Assembly: GCF_027744825.2 (NCBI RefSeq) | Contig: NC_071336.1 | Coordinates: 19,216,501-19,280,500, forward strand | Length of the DNA: 64,000 nt | Source: Synchiropus splendidus | Taxonomy: Eukaryota; Chordata; Actinopteri; Syngnathiformes; Callionymidae | Reading direction: 5' to 3' | Shown here: positions 39,547 through 51,769 of the stretch, piece after piece | Position numbering within the stretch: position 1 is the stretch's first letter | How the letters are laid out: each line of letters starts with the position of its first letter | The notes under the pieces: generated by a model | Seen by the model: the letters and a program-made list of their open reading frames with translations, nothing else | The model's database searches: none | Told to the model about the DNA's origin: nothing | Translations under genes and position numbers: made by a program

Positions 39547-42500
39547 TTGTGGGATTCATAACCAACAAAAACGCATTGTTGGCTGGACCCAAAACAACCG
39601 AGCAGATTGTTTCTCCATGACAAAGCAGATCTGGTTTTTCTTTGAAATTGGGTTCGAGTTGCTGCCAGTTGCTTCAAAAGACTGGAAACAGAAGCTGTTC
39701 TAAGAGAGGGTGCAGTTTACTGAGCAGATCAAAATGTTATTCACATTATTCAACTGGATAAACCCAGAGGAGGGAAAATTCCCCAAACCACTGAACTGCA
39801 AGTGATGACAACAGGAAGCCACTGAGACTATATATAGCACCTCACAGTCAGGCTGGTCCAAGTCATTAAGACGCTTAATATCCAAACACTGTTTAAAGCT
39901 GTAAAATCAGACACATCATTGGAAGACAGTACCTGAATTAAGGGATGAAATTTAAAGGGCCCAAATTCTGCAAACCTTTTTTTTTCTTTTTAATTGTGCA
40001 TTTTAATACATTTTTGAGCAAGTCAAGAACTTCTAAAAGAACCCTGAGGGTCCACAATTTGTATGGCATCCAACACTGCGAGTCCCGCCCAACTCTCCTG
40101 CCCCATATCCACTTCTATCAGAGCATCACATTTGATTCCAATTTATGTTAACAACGTAATAATGGTGGTGGTATTAGGTTCCAAGTGCTCGAATGACTTG
40201 CGTAATCTGTATCACGCTGGGTTCTGACTGTGTGTCTTTACCCTCGGTTTCCGCCCTCTGATTAGTGATGATGGCCCGCGTTAATGCTGCTTGTTTATTT
40301 TTTATTAGCTGTGCTCAGCTTGCTACTCAATGACTGTCGGTTGTTTTGTGACTAGCCGTTAGCTGCGGTTAGCACCTCGAGTATTGAATATGATCCAAGG
40401 ACTAGACATTGTAAACAGTAGAGCTGAGAGATACGATGAATCTCTGAGGGAGGGGAAAAAATAATAATAATTAGAAGTGTTGTGTTTGTTCATTGAATTG
40501 AACATGAATATGACATAAACCCCATGCAAATGTTCCACCTGCTGAGACAAAACTAAAAACCATTTCGAAACGAACCACCGTCATTTTATAAACTAACACA
40601 CAACTAATTTTACAATTCAACATCAGCAGTAAAGAACAGTGTGATAACGGAGAAGCTTGGTTGCCAGTCGATGCATAGAACTGTTTTGATGTAAACACAT
40701 CAAGATGGTGGGGACTGTGGGAAATGGAATGTAAAGTTGAATCACGATGTGGCATCTATGTCAAAATCACCCCAGATCAGATTTGGCTAATTATTGGGTG
40801 AGTGCAGTGATGGAATTATACAGTCAAAGTTTGAGGAGGATATACAAACAGTGGGTGGGAAAAGACTCAGGACCAGATAAGGGAGGCAGAACAATAACAG
40901 CGAGAGTAAAAAGGAGGTTTCCAGCAGACATCACAAGGCTAATTAGATCTTATAGATCCGGCTGGACTAACAAAGGCCGGTTTCTGCTTTTGTCCTTAAA
41001 AAAGCCCTGAGGTGTTCTGTTCCATGTGTAATGGAGGAGTGGTAGGAGGTCAAGCTATTGAATGCCTACATGGGTCACGGCCATTGTTGTGTTCCCTCAG
41101 CAGACGCGGTCAATGCCAGATTGAAATTGAAATTGATTGACTGCTTGTGAATTAGGGCGGGAAAGCAAAGTGCAACATGTGAAGCAACGTAAGTGTGCCT
41201 CGCTTGACTTGTAGGAACTGGGCAATGGTAAAGAGTCCTCTCACTTGGTGTGAGTTATAAATAGCACGGTGTTGTTCAAGAACAAGAACCTAGGAAGCAA
41301 TCGGGTGAGGAGCTGCACTACGGACATATCTAATGTTCTACAGGTGCCATGCCTTCTGACTTTCCACATTGTGCACCGATTATAACATTAACCGACTGAA
41401 TGTATTAACCGATTATAGAATGCAACTTGAGAGCAACTCCAAAGGTTTCCGTGAAAGTAAGACTGTCAGCTAAAGGGCATCAGTCTGTGTGCCTAGTAGC
41501 CAGGATCTCACAGCTTAATCCCAAACAACAGAGACACATTAAAATTACAAGCAACAAAAACCCTTTACAGATGCATTGCTAAATATTTCACAAACTGGCC
41601 TACACTTAGTTAAATATGCAGCATCGCTACCAGCAAGAAATTTCCCATCATCTGTCCATCCGTCAAAACATTTGCAAGTCCAGGTGTAATATTGAGAGAG
41701 CAATGATATCTACAGTGTTTTCACTGGCAGAGCTTTGGGAACATGTTATTACTTTTGATTTTGAGCTTCCGTGATCTGGTATCTGTGACCTAACTAATAA
41801 ATCACATGGTGCCAAATATGGTTTCTCAATCTGTGTAGAAATCTTTGACATACATGACATATATGACACACAATATGGTCCACAATATGGTCCACAATAA
41901 AACAATTACTATAAATGCAACAGTAATCCCCTCATATCAATTACTGCCATCAGTCGAGAATGGTGAATGAAATTGCTCCAAAAATATAAATACAATTGCA
42001 TAGATGTCCTGGCCATTCAAACTACAAAACACATGCAACATCAGTTTACAATACAACCGTTTTTCCACAAGGATCTTTTGAAACTGTGACATAAATAAAT
42101 AAATGATAATAATAATCCATCAAGCCACAATCCAACAGAGGAAGAAGGAAGCATGTTTTTTTTTATTTAACATTTATTGAATTAGTGACAATAAAAATGC
42201 TAGTTTTTAAACTAGCATTTTTAAATATCTTTCTAACCTGCAGTTGCCCCCACTACGGGTGTGAATGTTTCACGATCTCACGATTCGATTCAGATTTTCA
42301 GGGCCATGATTCCATTTAAAAACTGATTTTTTGATCCAAAATTATTTTATTGATAATGATTTCTGATCAGATACGTTGTCATGATCTACTTGCATCAACT
42401 TGGCAGACAGGATGACAGTTAGTGACATTAAAGTGTCTTTTTTTCACATTCATTACATTTTGAACTTTTATCCATGCTTAAGATGGAATTATTGCAACTG

Positions 42501-43823
42501 TTAACATAACAGCAATGTCACACACTGCTTGAGTAACTATATAAAAGGGCCTCTTTACATTAAAATGACAGATAAACATGTCACCTATTAAATTCTGAGG
42601 AAAGGACCTTTACTGGAGAGCGTTCTTTAGTCTCTTGGTAAAGTTGTGGCACAGCTGTCTCAGTGAAAAACTTGCAGAATCTGTGAAGCACGGCAATGCA
42701 CGGGCGCTTGGCAGCCCAAAATGACGGCAAGCGCTAGACTTCAGCGAAGACTGTAGACTTGCATGGAGTTGCAAAATGGGGGCTAGGCAGCTGATTTTTA
42801 TTTTTAAATCAATTCTGAATCTTAGCAAATGGGATTCATGATTTCTATATAAATCGAGTTTCGGCATATCCCTTGTCCTCGCCTGGTCTGTCTCTTCATA
42901 TGTCCAGCCACATGCGTGTCTTGAGTTCCGCGAACAGCAGATTCTTCAATGTTTCCACTTGATTTTAATACTTTCAGTCAGGTGATCGGCTGTAATTCGT
43001 TTGGCTATGCAAAATCAAAGTAAATATTGAACTGCATTGTAAGAATATTTAAAAGGTGAGTACCTAATATTGTTGAAACCATGCTTGAAAGTTGCAGAAT
43101 GTTTTCTGGAATGGCCAGAAATGAATGTCTATTCCCTCAAAAGGTGTGGAGCAAAGCATCAAATCTTACCTGCAAAACCAGCGGTTCAGGGTTAAACGCC
43201 AGAGTCATGAGCAGCTGCATTCTTTCAGTGTCCTTCAAGTTCTTCAGCAGGAAGCTACCTGAGTCTTTGGTCTCAGCATATCTGCGGACAACACGGTCCA
43301 GCAGTCTCTGAGAGGGACAGTGGACTAGATCTGACCAGCCCTCCACCACTTCAGGCGTTAATAGGCGAACGTCGCCATTTATCCTCGCAAATTCAGTTTT
43401 GTACATTGCTTGGATTAGGTCACAACGGGGCCTTCCAGTGGCCCTCTTGCAGATTTTCTGGTCTATCTCAGCAAGTTCTTGGTTGGAGCCCAGTCTTTTA
43501 AGCACCACGCGTCGAGTGCCTTCTCTGGGTTCGCCGTACTGAGCAAAGTAAACGTTCTTGACATTGAAAATGTCCAGAAATCTCAGGCGACCCCATGTCT
43601 CGAAGGAAACCTGTCCATTCATGAACTTGCGACACCAGCTCGTGCCAAAGCAGGCCGGACACTTGTTGAGGTTGATGAAACGTCTGTCGGTCAGCTCATT
43701 CTTCTGAAAGGAGGCAAACAAGTTGTGGGTGTTCATCAGCAAGATGACAAACAAGCCCACGACTAATAGGAGCTTCAGACAGCGGTACAGGCGACCAAGT
43801 TTGAGAGGCAGGTAGCGCAGCAT
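19321..43823 (-). CDS. dipk2a: dipk2a, divergent protein kinase domain 2A (join of three coding exons)
   Basis: Joining 43823-43170, 27323-27020 and 19667-19321 gives an uninterrupted 434-residue protein ending in TAA. It is recognised as DIPK2A (C3orf58, DIA1, HASF), a Golgi/secretory-pathway member of the FAM69/PIP49 kinase-like family, reported in mammals as a secreted or Golgi factor linked to cardiomyocyte survival. Residues 1-38 hold a basic start and a hydrophobic signal or signal-anchor segment (about 17-30). A cysteine motif CPACFGTSWC spans about 55-64. The kinase-like fold follows: VVLK with Lys109 as the likely nucleotide-binding lysine, LLDVSFDNFAVG (Asp287, Asn291) in the position of the catalytic loop, and VIVVDAENV (Asp306) in place of DFG. 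Conserved cysteines occur to the C-terminus. Nothing is truncated or frameshifted. The tail after YLTQL is a little longer than in mammals. Identity is very secure; enzyme activity is inferred only from the family. Confidence 0.96.
22779..22829. repeat. GA-rich microsatellite
   Basis: About ten uninterrupted AG units (22779-22798) run into a less regular purine tract. It lies in the last dipk2a intron. Confidence 0.85.
23628..23700. mobile_element. hAT/Charlie-like terminal fragment
   Basis: The segment with ATGTCAAACTCTGGGCC, then GGTGGGCCAAATCTGGCC, resembles the end of a widespread hAT family. The opposite end was not found and no target duplication is visible, so it is probably a truncated relic. 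Confidence 0.42.
23885..24090 (-). repeat. Degenerate tRNA-derived SINE
   Basis: On the minus strand the head reads GGCCTGTGACTGAGAGGTTG then GGTTCCTATCC (24038-24028), a damaged B box. It is followed by a body and a tail with GTGTGTGAATGGTGGGTGA and AGCACTTTGGGTGC. This order is typical of common teleost SINEs. No intact internal promoter remains. Confidence 0.55.
27020..27323 (-). CDS. dipk2a: dipk2a coding exon 2 (residues 219-319 plus split codon)
   Basis: A T-rich tract and acceptor CTCCTAG precede SFPSDEGWPFAKYLG. The 304-base exon ends one base into a codon at donor GTGAGT (27019-27014), making a phase-1 intron. It encodes the core of the kinase-like domain, including NYVGEELW, EQLTNNDFEFALYLLDVS and the VDAEN metal-binding-like motif. 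Without the upstream splice the frame would begin only at an internal codon, so the exon boundary matters for the start. Confidence 0.95.
29370..29800 (-). mobile_element. RTE/Rex3-type LINE fragment
   Basis: The minus strand at about 29584-29541 reads KVREARWFGHMERRD, the hallmark near the C-terminus of RTE/Rex3 reverse transcriptase proteins. It continues QRMLAMRIL before stops. Flanking sequence is in the same orientation but has several frame breaks. It is a 5'-truncated dead copy within the long intron. Confidence 0.72.
36735..36789. repeat. (AAT)n microsatellite
   Basis: About 18 near-perfect AAT units. It directly abuts the dispersed repeat to its right and may be that repeat's tail on the minus strand. 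Confidence 0.92.
36790..37100 (-). repeat. Teleost interspersed repeat, class uncertain
   Basis: The segment begins CTTTATTTATACACCATCTT and contains CAGGTAGAGTGTTCCAGAGT and CCTTGACAGAAAAGGCTATG. These blocks are familiar from abundant fish repeats of unresolved class. Orientation is inferred from the microsatellite-like tail on its left. Confidence 0.45.
39513..39544. repeat. (GT)n microsatellite
   Basis: Sixteen uninterrupted GT units in the long dipk2a intron. Confidence 0.95.
42192..42223. repeat. Perfect A/T-rich palindrome
   Basis: Two 15-base arms (TAAAAATGCTAGTTT and its inverse) are separated by TT, with no mismatch. It sits about 35 bases left of a hAT-like remnant. Confidence 0.85.
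42258..42870. mobile_element. Probable hAT-type repeat remnant
   Basis: The left part has GGGTGTGAATGTTTCACGAT and CACGATTCGATTCAGATT. The right part has AAATCGAGTTTCGGCATAT. This resembles fish hAT-derived repeats with CGATTCGATT motifs near both ends. Ends are eroded and no duplication was seen. Confidence 0.42.
43170..43823 (-). CDS. dipk2a: dipk2a coding exon 1 (residues 1-218)
   Basis: The ATG at 43823-43821 has A at position -3 (CAACATGC), a good initiation context, and starts the hydrophobic N-terminal segment expected of the family. The 654-base coding part ends in codon CAG, followed by donor GTAAGA (43169-43164), so the intron is phase 0. It encodes the signal segment, cysteine motif, NVKNVYFAQYGEP block, VVLKRL lysine and the region up to FNPEPLVLQ. 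Confidence 0.95.
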
Positions 43824-43868
43824 GTTGGGGGAGGGGCCAGGGCAGGGGGAGGGGTATTGCTCAGTCTT

Positions 43869-43907
43869 TCACCGTGATGATGTCAATACCACATCCTCAT
43901 GCTGCAT
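43869..43907 (-). other. Upstream ORF 2 in dipk2a 5' UTR (12 codons)
   Basis: It encodes MQHEDVVLTSSR and stops 45 bases before the main ATG, leaving a short re-initiation distance. Its role is inferred only. Confidence 0.42.
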
Positions 43908-43918
43908 TAGCGTTATTT

Positions 43919-43999
43919 CTATTCCCAGGGGAAACACTGAAGCGGACAAAGTCCGCCCGTCTTCCAGCTGACAGTTCCGGGAAGAGGACCGTGGGACAT
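43919..43999 (-). other. Upstream ORF 1 in dipk2a 5' UTR (26 codons)
   Basis: It starts MSHGPLPG at an ATG in AACATGT context and ends in TAG before the main start. It could reduce translation of dipk2a by engaging scanning ribosomes. No conservation evidence is available here. Confidence 0.45.
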
Positions 44000-46229
44000 G
44001 TTCTCCCTTCCTCCAGCAAGTCTGACGTCCAGCCTGAAAACAGACAGAGACAGATGAGCCATATTGTGACAATCCTGCCAAACATTGTTTGGCTTGATCA
44101 AATAAACAAAACTGTCCTGTTGGGGAAAAAAGTCATGAAATTGTGTGAAATTTTAAGATTGTTTCCTTACATTCATTTCGATAAGAAAAATATACTGAAG
44201 GTGTTTTAAGGATGTGTAGAAACCCATCACAGCCTGTTACATTCATTATGAATAAAATGTGATTCAGTGTCATTGTAATACAGGGACTTTTCATCATTGG
44301 TTGAAACTAGAGAGACATTACATTTTAAAGAAATCACTGAATGTAATCCTAATATACAATAGACCATTTCTCTTTTTATCGCCTTTTACAACTCGCACCG
44401 TAATTGAAATCCCTCCAATAAAACAATGAAGCACTTTCTCTGGCATTCGTAATAATCTCACAAATTTCAATTGCCTCCATCATTTAAGGGATTTCATTAC
44501 TTCTTCAGAAGAACTAAAATGGCCCACAGCCAACACAATAAAAACTGGCTGTGCCACATTCAGCACTTTCTCCCTGAAATATTGGATTTTGCCATCTCTC
44601 CAGATAAGAGCCAGAACCAGTAAAATAAGAGCTTGACAGTCAAATAACACAAAAAAGCACTAGATTTTTTATTCAGAAATTAAAATGTGAGGCGCTTGCA
44701 GGAGATTGTTGCGGAGAAGACGCCATCTTTCCTGTGATGTACACCTACACAACACCGTTTGCATGATTAAGAAGTAGCACTATTCTCAACGTTTTATTTG
44801 TCCAATATATTTTTAAATTAAATCACTGCAGCGCCCCTGCGTGCAACAGAACCTTTGATCATTCTCACAGTTTTATTTTAAACAGAATGAGACTGAAGCA
44901 GTTTCTTTGAAAAAAATACAAAAGATTTGCACATATATATGTTTACACATGCACACAGACTATAAAAGGCAACTTTAAAGCATTTCAGACCATGAAAACC
45001 CCATGCCACCCAGCTCAATGAGCTTTTAACAAATAAAACTATAAAGACACTTAGAAGAAAAACACGGTGGCCAAGGCCTTGACAAAAGCACTCCTCAATT
45101 AGAGCTCATTCAGACATGCCTATTAGGAGGGCTGACTAGAGAGGGCACAGCTAGCGAGCAAGTACAATTTCTTTGCTTATGAGTGTGTCACTGGGTCCCT
45201 CATATTCTGTTCTTGACAGTGTAAGTAGCTGAAAATGTAGAAAGAGACGGTCACTTCAAACTAAAACAGTTGATGAGTAAGAAAAGTCAAGCCGTTAGGC
45301 TCCAGTTAATCATTTGAAAACACCATGTTCTTTCCTTCGGCTGGAAAAAAAAGGACCAAAAATAGATCAGACCACCATCACCAATGCGTTTTTTACATTT
45401 GCGCCTATTCTATCCAGAAAATGTCATAAGTTTCATCACGTAACCATCAAGGTAAAGATGAAGGTAGATAATGAAACATTTCACAGAAGGTATAGTTAGG
45501 TGCTTTTACAGGAATAAAGAGTATGTTAGCATCCATGGAGTTCATAGACAAACAGCATGAGCAAGTTGTGAAGATTTGATTGGCTTTAAGTCATTTAACA
45601 GTATATATCAAACATTTGCATTTATATTTTTATTCAGACGAGAGATACTTGCTGCAGGTTCACTAGATTCCAGTCCACTTATTCAAAAGGGAAAGCTTGA
45701 AATGTCATTGACCAAGAATAGTTGAGAAGTTAATGCCATAATACAACGCACAACATTTCCTGATGAATAATGTAAAAGATAACTAACTGAATGTGCTAAT
45801 TTTCAACACACATAAGGCCAAGGCGTGTGAGGCAAAAAGTACATGGTAGATAAATAATTCATACCCTTGAATAAAGCAGCAGTTATTGAGAAAGCCAAAC
45901 AAGGGAAGTGTATGGTCAACCACAAAATGCTGACATCAACAAAACAAACCCGTACTGAGGAATGAATAAGCAATTAACTCATCTGCCGCATCCTTTTGGA
46001 CAGAGCTACGAACGTACGCTGGAAGATGAGTAAACATTACACCATAATGCTCCATAACAACATTACTCTCGACAATCCTGAGGGTCAAAACTGCTAATTT
46101 AATTTAATTCAAGTTTAAGTTCATTCATTTAGTACGCACTTATGGGGGCGGGGGGGTTTGTGGGGCAGAATCCGTGATGCTGTTGCAGCTACACATTAAG
46201 AATTACAAAAGCATGGGTTCTCCCCAGGA

Positions 46230-46231
<2 letters not shown>

Positions 46232-46263
<32 letters not shown>
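46232..46263. repeat. Poly(T) tract, T32
   Basis: Uninterrupted 32-base T run. It faces an A19 run at 46404-46422, giving an inverted pair 140 bases apart. Confidence 0.92.
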
Positions 46264-46266
<3 letters not shown>

Positions 46267-46403
46267 AGAATAGGGGGTGTTTCCACATGGATCAGAGGAA
46301 GTGTACCACATACAACGTGTGGAGTATTACAGGAATTATGCCAATGGCCATGTGCATTGCCCTTTTTGACCAGAGGTTACATATTCCTCAGCTGCTTTCA
46401 TTT

Positions 46404-46422
46404 AAAAAAAAAAAAAAAAAAA
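46404..46422. repeat. Poly(A) tract, A19
   Basis: Uninterrupted A run, complementary to the T32 tract to its left. Confidence 0.9.
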
Positions 46423-49400
46423 CTCATTTTGACTACTTAACAAGACCTCAACACCGAAATATTGCCTGACCGACTGCCTCTTTTTTCAGTTACTATATGT
46501 CCAGGGAATAGTCCATCTCATCTAATAGGAGTATCTGGGGAGACTTTCTAGATAAATGTCTGCTTTGTTTTGTCATTTTTACATCATGATTTGATATTTT
46601 ACTTTTTTTTTTTAAATTCCCACTAATTCAGTCTGGAAATTAGCCCTCGATAAGGTCTATCCAACTATCCAACTCAACTCGGAACCTTTCTTAACCTATG
46701 GATTAAAGCCAGATGTGTCACACGATATAGAACAGATGCTGCCCATTAGAGAGCCAGGAATTCAAGACAGTTCCAATTCATTCACTGCCAACCTTATGCT
46801 CCAAAGGTAAGATGGAAAATACCACGAGACCCGTGTTCAGACCAAGCACCAAATTATCTCTTCACCATACAAGCCACGACGAGAAATGGGGCAACATTAT
46901 TTTTTATTCCACAGTAGCGATTGGAAAAAGAGGAGCAAAGAAAAGACGGCAAATCAAAGGGCATCAGACTTCTTATGCATTGGAGATGAATTCTCACATT
47001 CAAAATGTTCAGAGATTGGCAGATATTTAAGGGCCACAAAATGGCTTATTACCGAGATCGAATAAGCACAGGGGGAGCAGTAGGTCTCATGGTGGCTTGA
47101 AACAGAATGACAAAGGTTGGAAAAAAGAGAGACGAAAGAGCCAAGTCATAATCTCTCAACCTTCATTACACCAAGACAGACAGACACACAAGAGTTTAGA
47201 TTGAATATTCAGATATGTGAAACTTGGATGAGGACTTCACACATGCATTTAAAAACCAACAAATCTCATTTCACTGCATTTCCATTTCTAATGAACAGAA
47301 AATGAAATGCAAAACATACCAACACACAACAGTTAGTAGAATCCAATACCACACATTTAAAATGTGTAATAAGGTCTAATCTAATGATTAGAATCCTAAC
47401 TCATGTTTTGGGTTCTATCCAGTAATTTAGCAGCATCGGGGCCACTTACATCAGGAGTTTGACCACCTAAACTGGCAAAATCCCTGCACAATGGGAGTTT
47501 TTTTTTCCAAATTGTGGTGAAATATGACTCCTATGTCAGTGTTCCCTCAGCTGTTTAAGGTAAGACTGGCTTTTGTGTTCCCCATCGTCAACATCCAACA
47601 CATCGCTGCCCCCACTGCCAATCATAGACGATCAGGATTTCCCCAAATATTTTGAAAATTATGTACTGATAGGGTAATGGCTGTTTAAATTATTGTAGGA
47701 ACAAGCTCTACCGAACACTGGAAAACGTGACTACAGAAGATACATCACACAATTAAATCACTGAAAGAAATCAACTTTCAGGAAACTACGTGATGACAAA
47801 GTGTTCATTTCACATTGTGTTCATTCCACATTGTGTAAGGACACTCAGAAAAGACTCCACAAAACAGCGGAGCAAATGGCCATTGTGGCACAGCAACGAG
47901 CATGTGGGCCACGGTTCGCAGGTTTGCCTTTGGCGGAGTATTTTTTATTTTGCTGAGAGCCAAAACAATGAAATTTGTTTTATTCATACGCTACGATGCA
48001 TAAAGCCGCATGGTGAGGTGCAGATGCACTGTCTCAGTACCTTTCTAGACGTGTATTTACTAGACAGTCAGGGACACGCATCATACTAACAGAAAATGTC
48101 CTTCTAATAGAAAATGATAGCGGTAAACCTAAGTGTGTTTTTGTTCCACCAAAGACATTGCAGCTGGGAATGAGTGTCTCCTGCCATTTGCTGTATGTGA
48201 GTCATAAAGAATGAATAGATGTGACAGCACTTATAAGGTGCAGCTGGTCTGAGCAAAGGGTGGTTAGATTCCATCCCCGTCCAATCGGCTACATATTCTG
48301 TTTCCAAATTGACAATCCTGTTCTGATTTAAAGTTATCTTCTGGCACATGATTCTTATCGAAAGTTCTACAACCTTTTTTCAGTGTTCACTGCTTTTACA
48401 TTGATAGTGGAAATGCCCCAAAATTATTAGAGTAATCGAAAAACGGGTATTGTATGTACAGCTTCAGCCATGGGCTGAGACAGAAATTCTTGAGTGTCCA
48501 CCCTGAAAATTAACAGCTTTCTCAGAAAGGCTGCCATCAGATAGAATATCTTAAGTCGTCCCATTTATTTTGCATGTTCCGTCTGACACTGATGATAATC
48601 CGCATAGTTTTCATTGGGAATTAGGTTTTCTACATCCAATCATCAGAGACCAGCAAATCTCCATCAGCATCATTTGAAGATAAGAAGTGTGTATGTCAGA
48701 AGAGCTCACAGGAGAGGAGCCAAGTAAAACATGCCAGTGCCAGAATTAGGAGTGAAAGGGTCACATTTAAACAAGAAAATTTCGTTAAAAATTATGCTGG
48801 CTAGTGCATGTGTCATGGTGAAAAAGAAGGTTTCAGCAGAGAATTGGAATTTCTGAGAGTATGCTGTATTCTTGTTTGTACAGGAAAGGAAAACACAAAG
48901 GACAATCACAGTCAAACCTCAAGTTTGCGGACAGAACAGTCACAAGGTCTTATTTTCTTTGTACATGTACTGATAAAGATTTTCCAGTTATAGAGCACTA
49001 AGCAAGATGCAAAAAAAGGCAAAGAATCTGGGCTCTTTAGGTATGAATGAAGTTGAAACAATACATTGTATCATTTTTTCCCAACAAAATGAAATTGGAT
49101 ATGGAGGCCTTGATCCCGATGGTGAAGCTCAAAAAGAGCAAAAAGCTAGTTGTTGGTCCCCCACTGTGGAACTTTATTCAAATCAGTCCTACATCATTTC
49201 TTTTAACCACTACATTACCTCATCTAGTTATCCTCCGAGTCAGTGAGGTGTTGAAAAACTAGCTATGTTCTTCCAAGACAAAATAAATCAAGCAAAATAA
49301 AGACAAATCTGGAGAAAATAAATGGTTTTAAGTTCACTGCGCAGTAAAAAAAAAAATGTTACTCTGCATTTGAGGAAGGAATGTCAGCTAATAGTTTTTC

Positions 49401-51769
49401 CATAAGAGGTTTTGCACTTGCAGGGAAAATTCAAAATTAGAAACCCATGCAAAGACGGGAATAAGAAGCCTCCATTTGCAGACACAAATCTCCACTGCAC
49501 GTTGCTTCAGTGGAACTACTGTTGCCAAGGTTATCGACTGAAAGAGTCAATAATGTTTGATCACAAAAACATTCGGCCACAGTTGGAGTGTCTCGGAGCA
49601 GCATACACACAGGCACTGATGGATAGATACAAATGACAGTAGCATTTACACGCCTAATGGAAAATTGAGTCGCAGGAATATAAGCACCAATTAACAGTAT
49701 TCCCACTGGAGCATTAACCATTGCATGTGAGGTTCTAAAAAAAATGAGAGATGGATGGATAAAAGCGAACAGCTAACACAACTTCCACCAAACCCTACAC
49801 TATTTGGGCCACCATTTCCATAAATACAACTTATAAAGAATATTCAATCAACCCTCGAAGCATTATGAAATAAAAATTTAATCAGTCTAATCTGCGTTAC
49901 ATAAACATTACAAGTACAAAACTAACATGTTGTTGTTTTTCAATAATCAGAGTATTTGTATACTAAGTACCAGTTCTTATTAGATTTTAGTGTTTAAGTC
50001 ACATACCTTGGAAAGGGCACTTCACACAGATGCCTCTATGTTAATTTCTTAGTGGCCAAAATAGTCACAAACATATGGTATAGTAAAGAAATGTATTAAA
50101 GAATGCTGCCACAAATGATCAGAAAAAAGAAAAACAATAAGCATCTTATTGAACGTTGTGAACGGTCAATTAGAAACATAGAAATTGAGGGTTGATAGGG
50201 AAAAGTGATTTTTAATAAATGAAAGTCCGAAAATTTATGAAGAACCTGGCCCTTAACAGCTTTATAATACATTGTGCTTCTGAATTCTGCTTCTACAATG
50301 AAGTTATGTTTCACTAAAGACAACATAATAATTTGCCTAATTTAGCCCAATGAGGTAAAAACCTGCTCAACAAAACCTCTTATTCCACCATTATTGTTCA
50401 ATCAAGAGTTCAAAAATAATCTAAAATCCCCCTTGTTTTCTGAGGCACCTTTTATGCTTCAGTGACAAGTATTTCCCTGTGAGACGCAAGAAAGAGCCAA
50501 ATCAACCACCAGCGGTTCGTACGTCACAGGAGCAGATTGCGTTTGATTTTCATTCTCTCTGCTTTTGTCAGTTTCCAAGCTAAATAACCTTACAGAGGGT
50601 TTCACAATAACTCCCCAGTAAATTGGAATCAATTATGAGTAATTTCATGGGAAACGTTTGCCACAAATTAAGTCAAAGGCTGAGATTCAATCGAGTCTAT
50701 ACTTTGTATTTGACATTTTAATGCGAAACGGTATATCATTGTCTCACTAATGTAGCCACTTCCCATCATTTAGCAGTCATTTCTGGTGGCTGGAACTTTT
50801 GTCTGTTTGACAAACGGCTCAAAATGTTTGTGCACCAACACAGCAGGCAAATACAAAGCAAATGAAGCTGGCCAGGTACAAACACGTCGCATATAAATAT
50901 ATCACTTAAGAGGAACCAAGACATTTTTTATGTATACATTAGTCATATTTACTGATTTGGATGAGGTGCTTAAACATTATTAATTAACAGCGACAGCATT
51001 TTGACCACAGATGTATACATCATTTAAAACTCACTGTTTGCATGTATCACTTCAATATTTCTAAATTATGAAATACAACAAGAAACACTCAATGAAAGCG
51101 AGTTCAGCAAAGAAGCTCATTGATAAAGGCAAAAATCTATTTAAAATGTCAAAAATAAAGTACAATTTTGAGAAATAACAATAGTAAAAGACTGACACCA
51201 ATTCGAGAGAATATCTTAAAGAGCTCAAAAAATTAAAAAAAAAATTTTTTTTAATAGATAAAAAGCTACGAACATGTTCAACGGAGTAAAACACCAAGTA
51301 TTATTTCAACACATGGAATCATACAACGGGATGACCCATAGCACAAGTAGGCTGAAAATGAAATCTCAGTCAGTGAAGAAGCTTTTTTCTTATGTTAAGA
51401 GAAGGTCACTGCATTTCCCGTCAGTCTTTCTGTGAAAGCTTTCTCTAATACCACTTGTGTATAATCCCAGGTCATTCTTTGAAAAATGTATGGCTTGTAT
51501 GCAATCGTTTTAGCACGAATAAGTTTATCGGCAAACCACACGGAATCGAATTTACTTAACACATACAGACACTTCCTCGGGCTTCCTCAGACAAATGATG
51601 AGTAAAGTCGCGATTTTAAAATAGCTTGATAGTTCAAAGAACGGTGGTAATTCCGGGCAGGTCAGATGTGTCGAGATGGGAAAGATGGACTACAGTCTTC
51701 TGTTGTCATGAGACCGGTCCTACTAGCGACTGGAGTTCAAAGTGACTTGCCTGCACTCACATGTAGCCG

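Larger units (their letters stand above)
27324..43169 (-). other. dipk2a: dipk2a intron between coding exons 1 and 2 (15,846 bp)
   Basis: Bounded by donor GTAAGA and a strong polypyrimidine/CTAG acceptor, phase 0. It contains a Rex3-like relic, an (AAT)n tract with an adjoining repeat, a (GT)n tract, a perfect palindrome and a hAT-like remnant. Remaining stretches hold no recognisable exon or RNA gene. Confidence 0.93.
43824..44033 (-). other. dipk2a: dipk2a 5' UTR part of the first coding exon
   Basis: A strong acceptor (pyrimidine tract then TGTTTTCAG, ending 44034) lies 210 bases upstream of the start codon, so the 5' UTR is spliced. The stretch next to the ATG is C-rich. Two complete upstream ORFs lie inside it. 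Confidence 0.72.

Noticed and set aside
41871..41897. Two to three copies of ACAATATGGTCC
   Set aside because: Too few and short to be a CRISPR-like or satellite array; a local tandem duplication in an intron.
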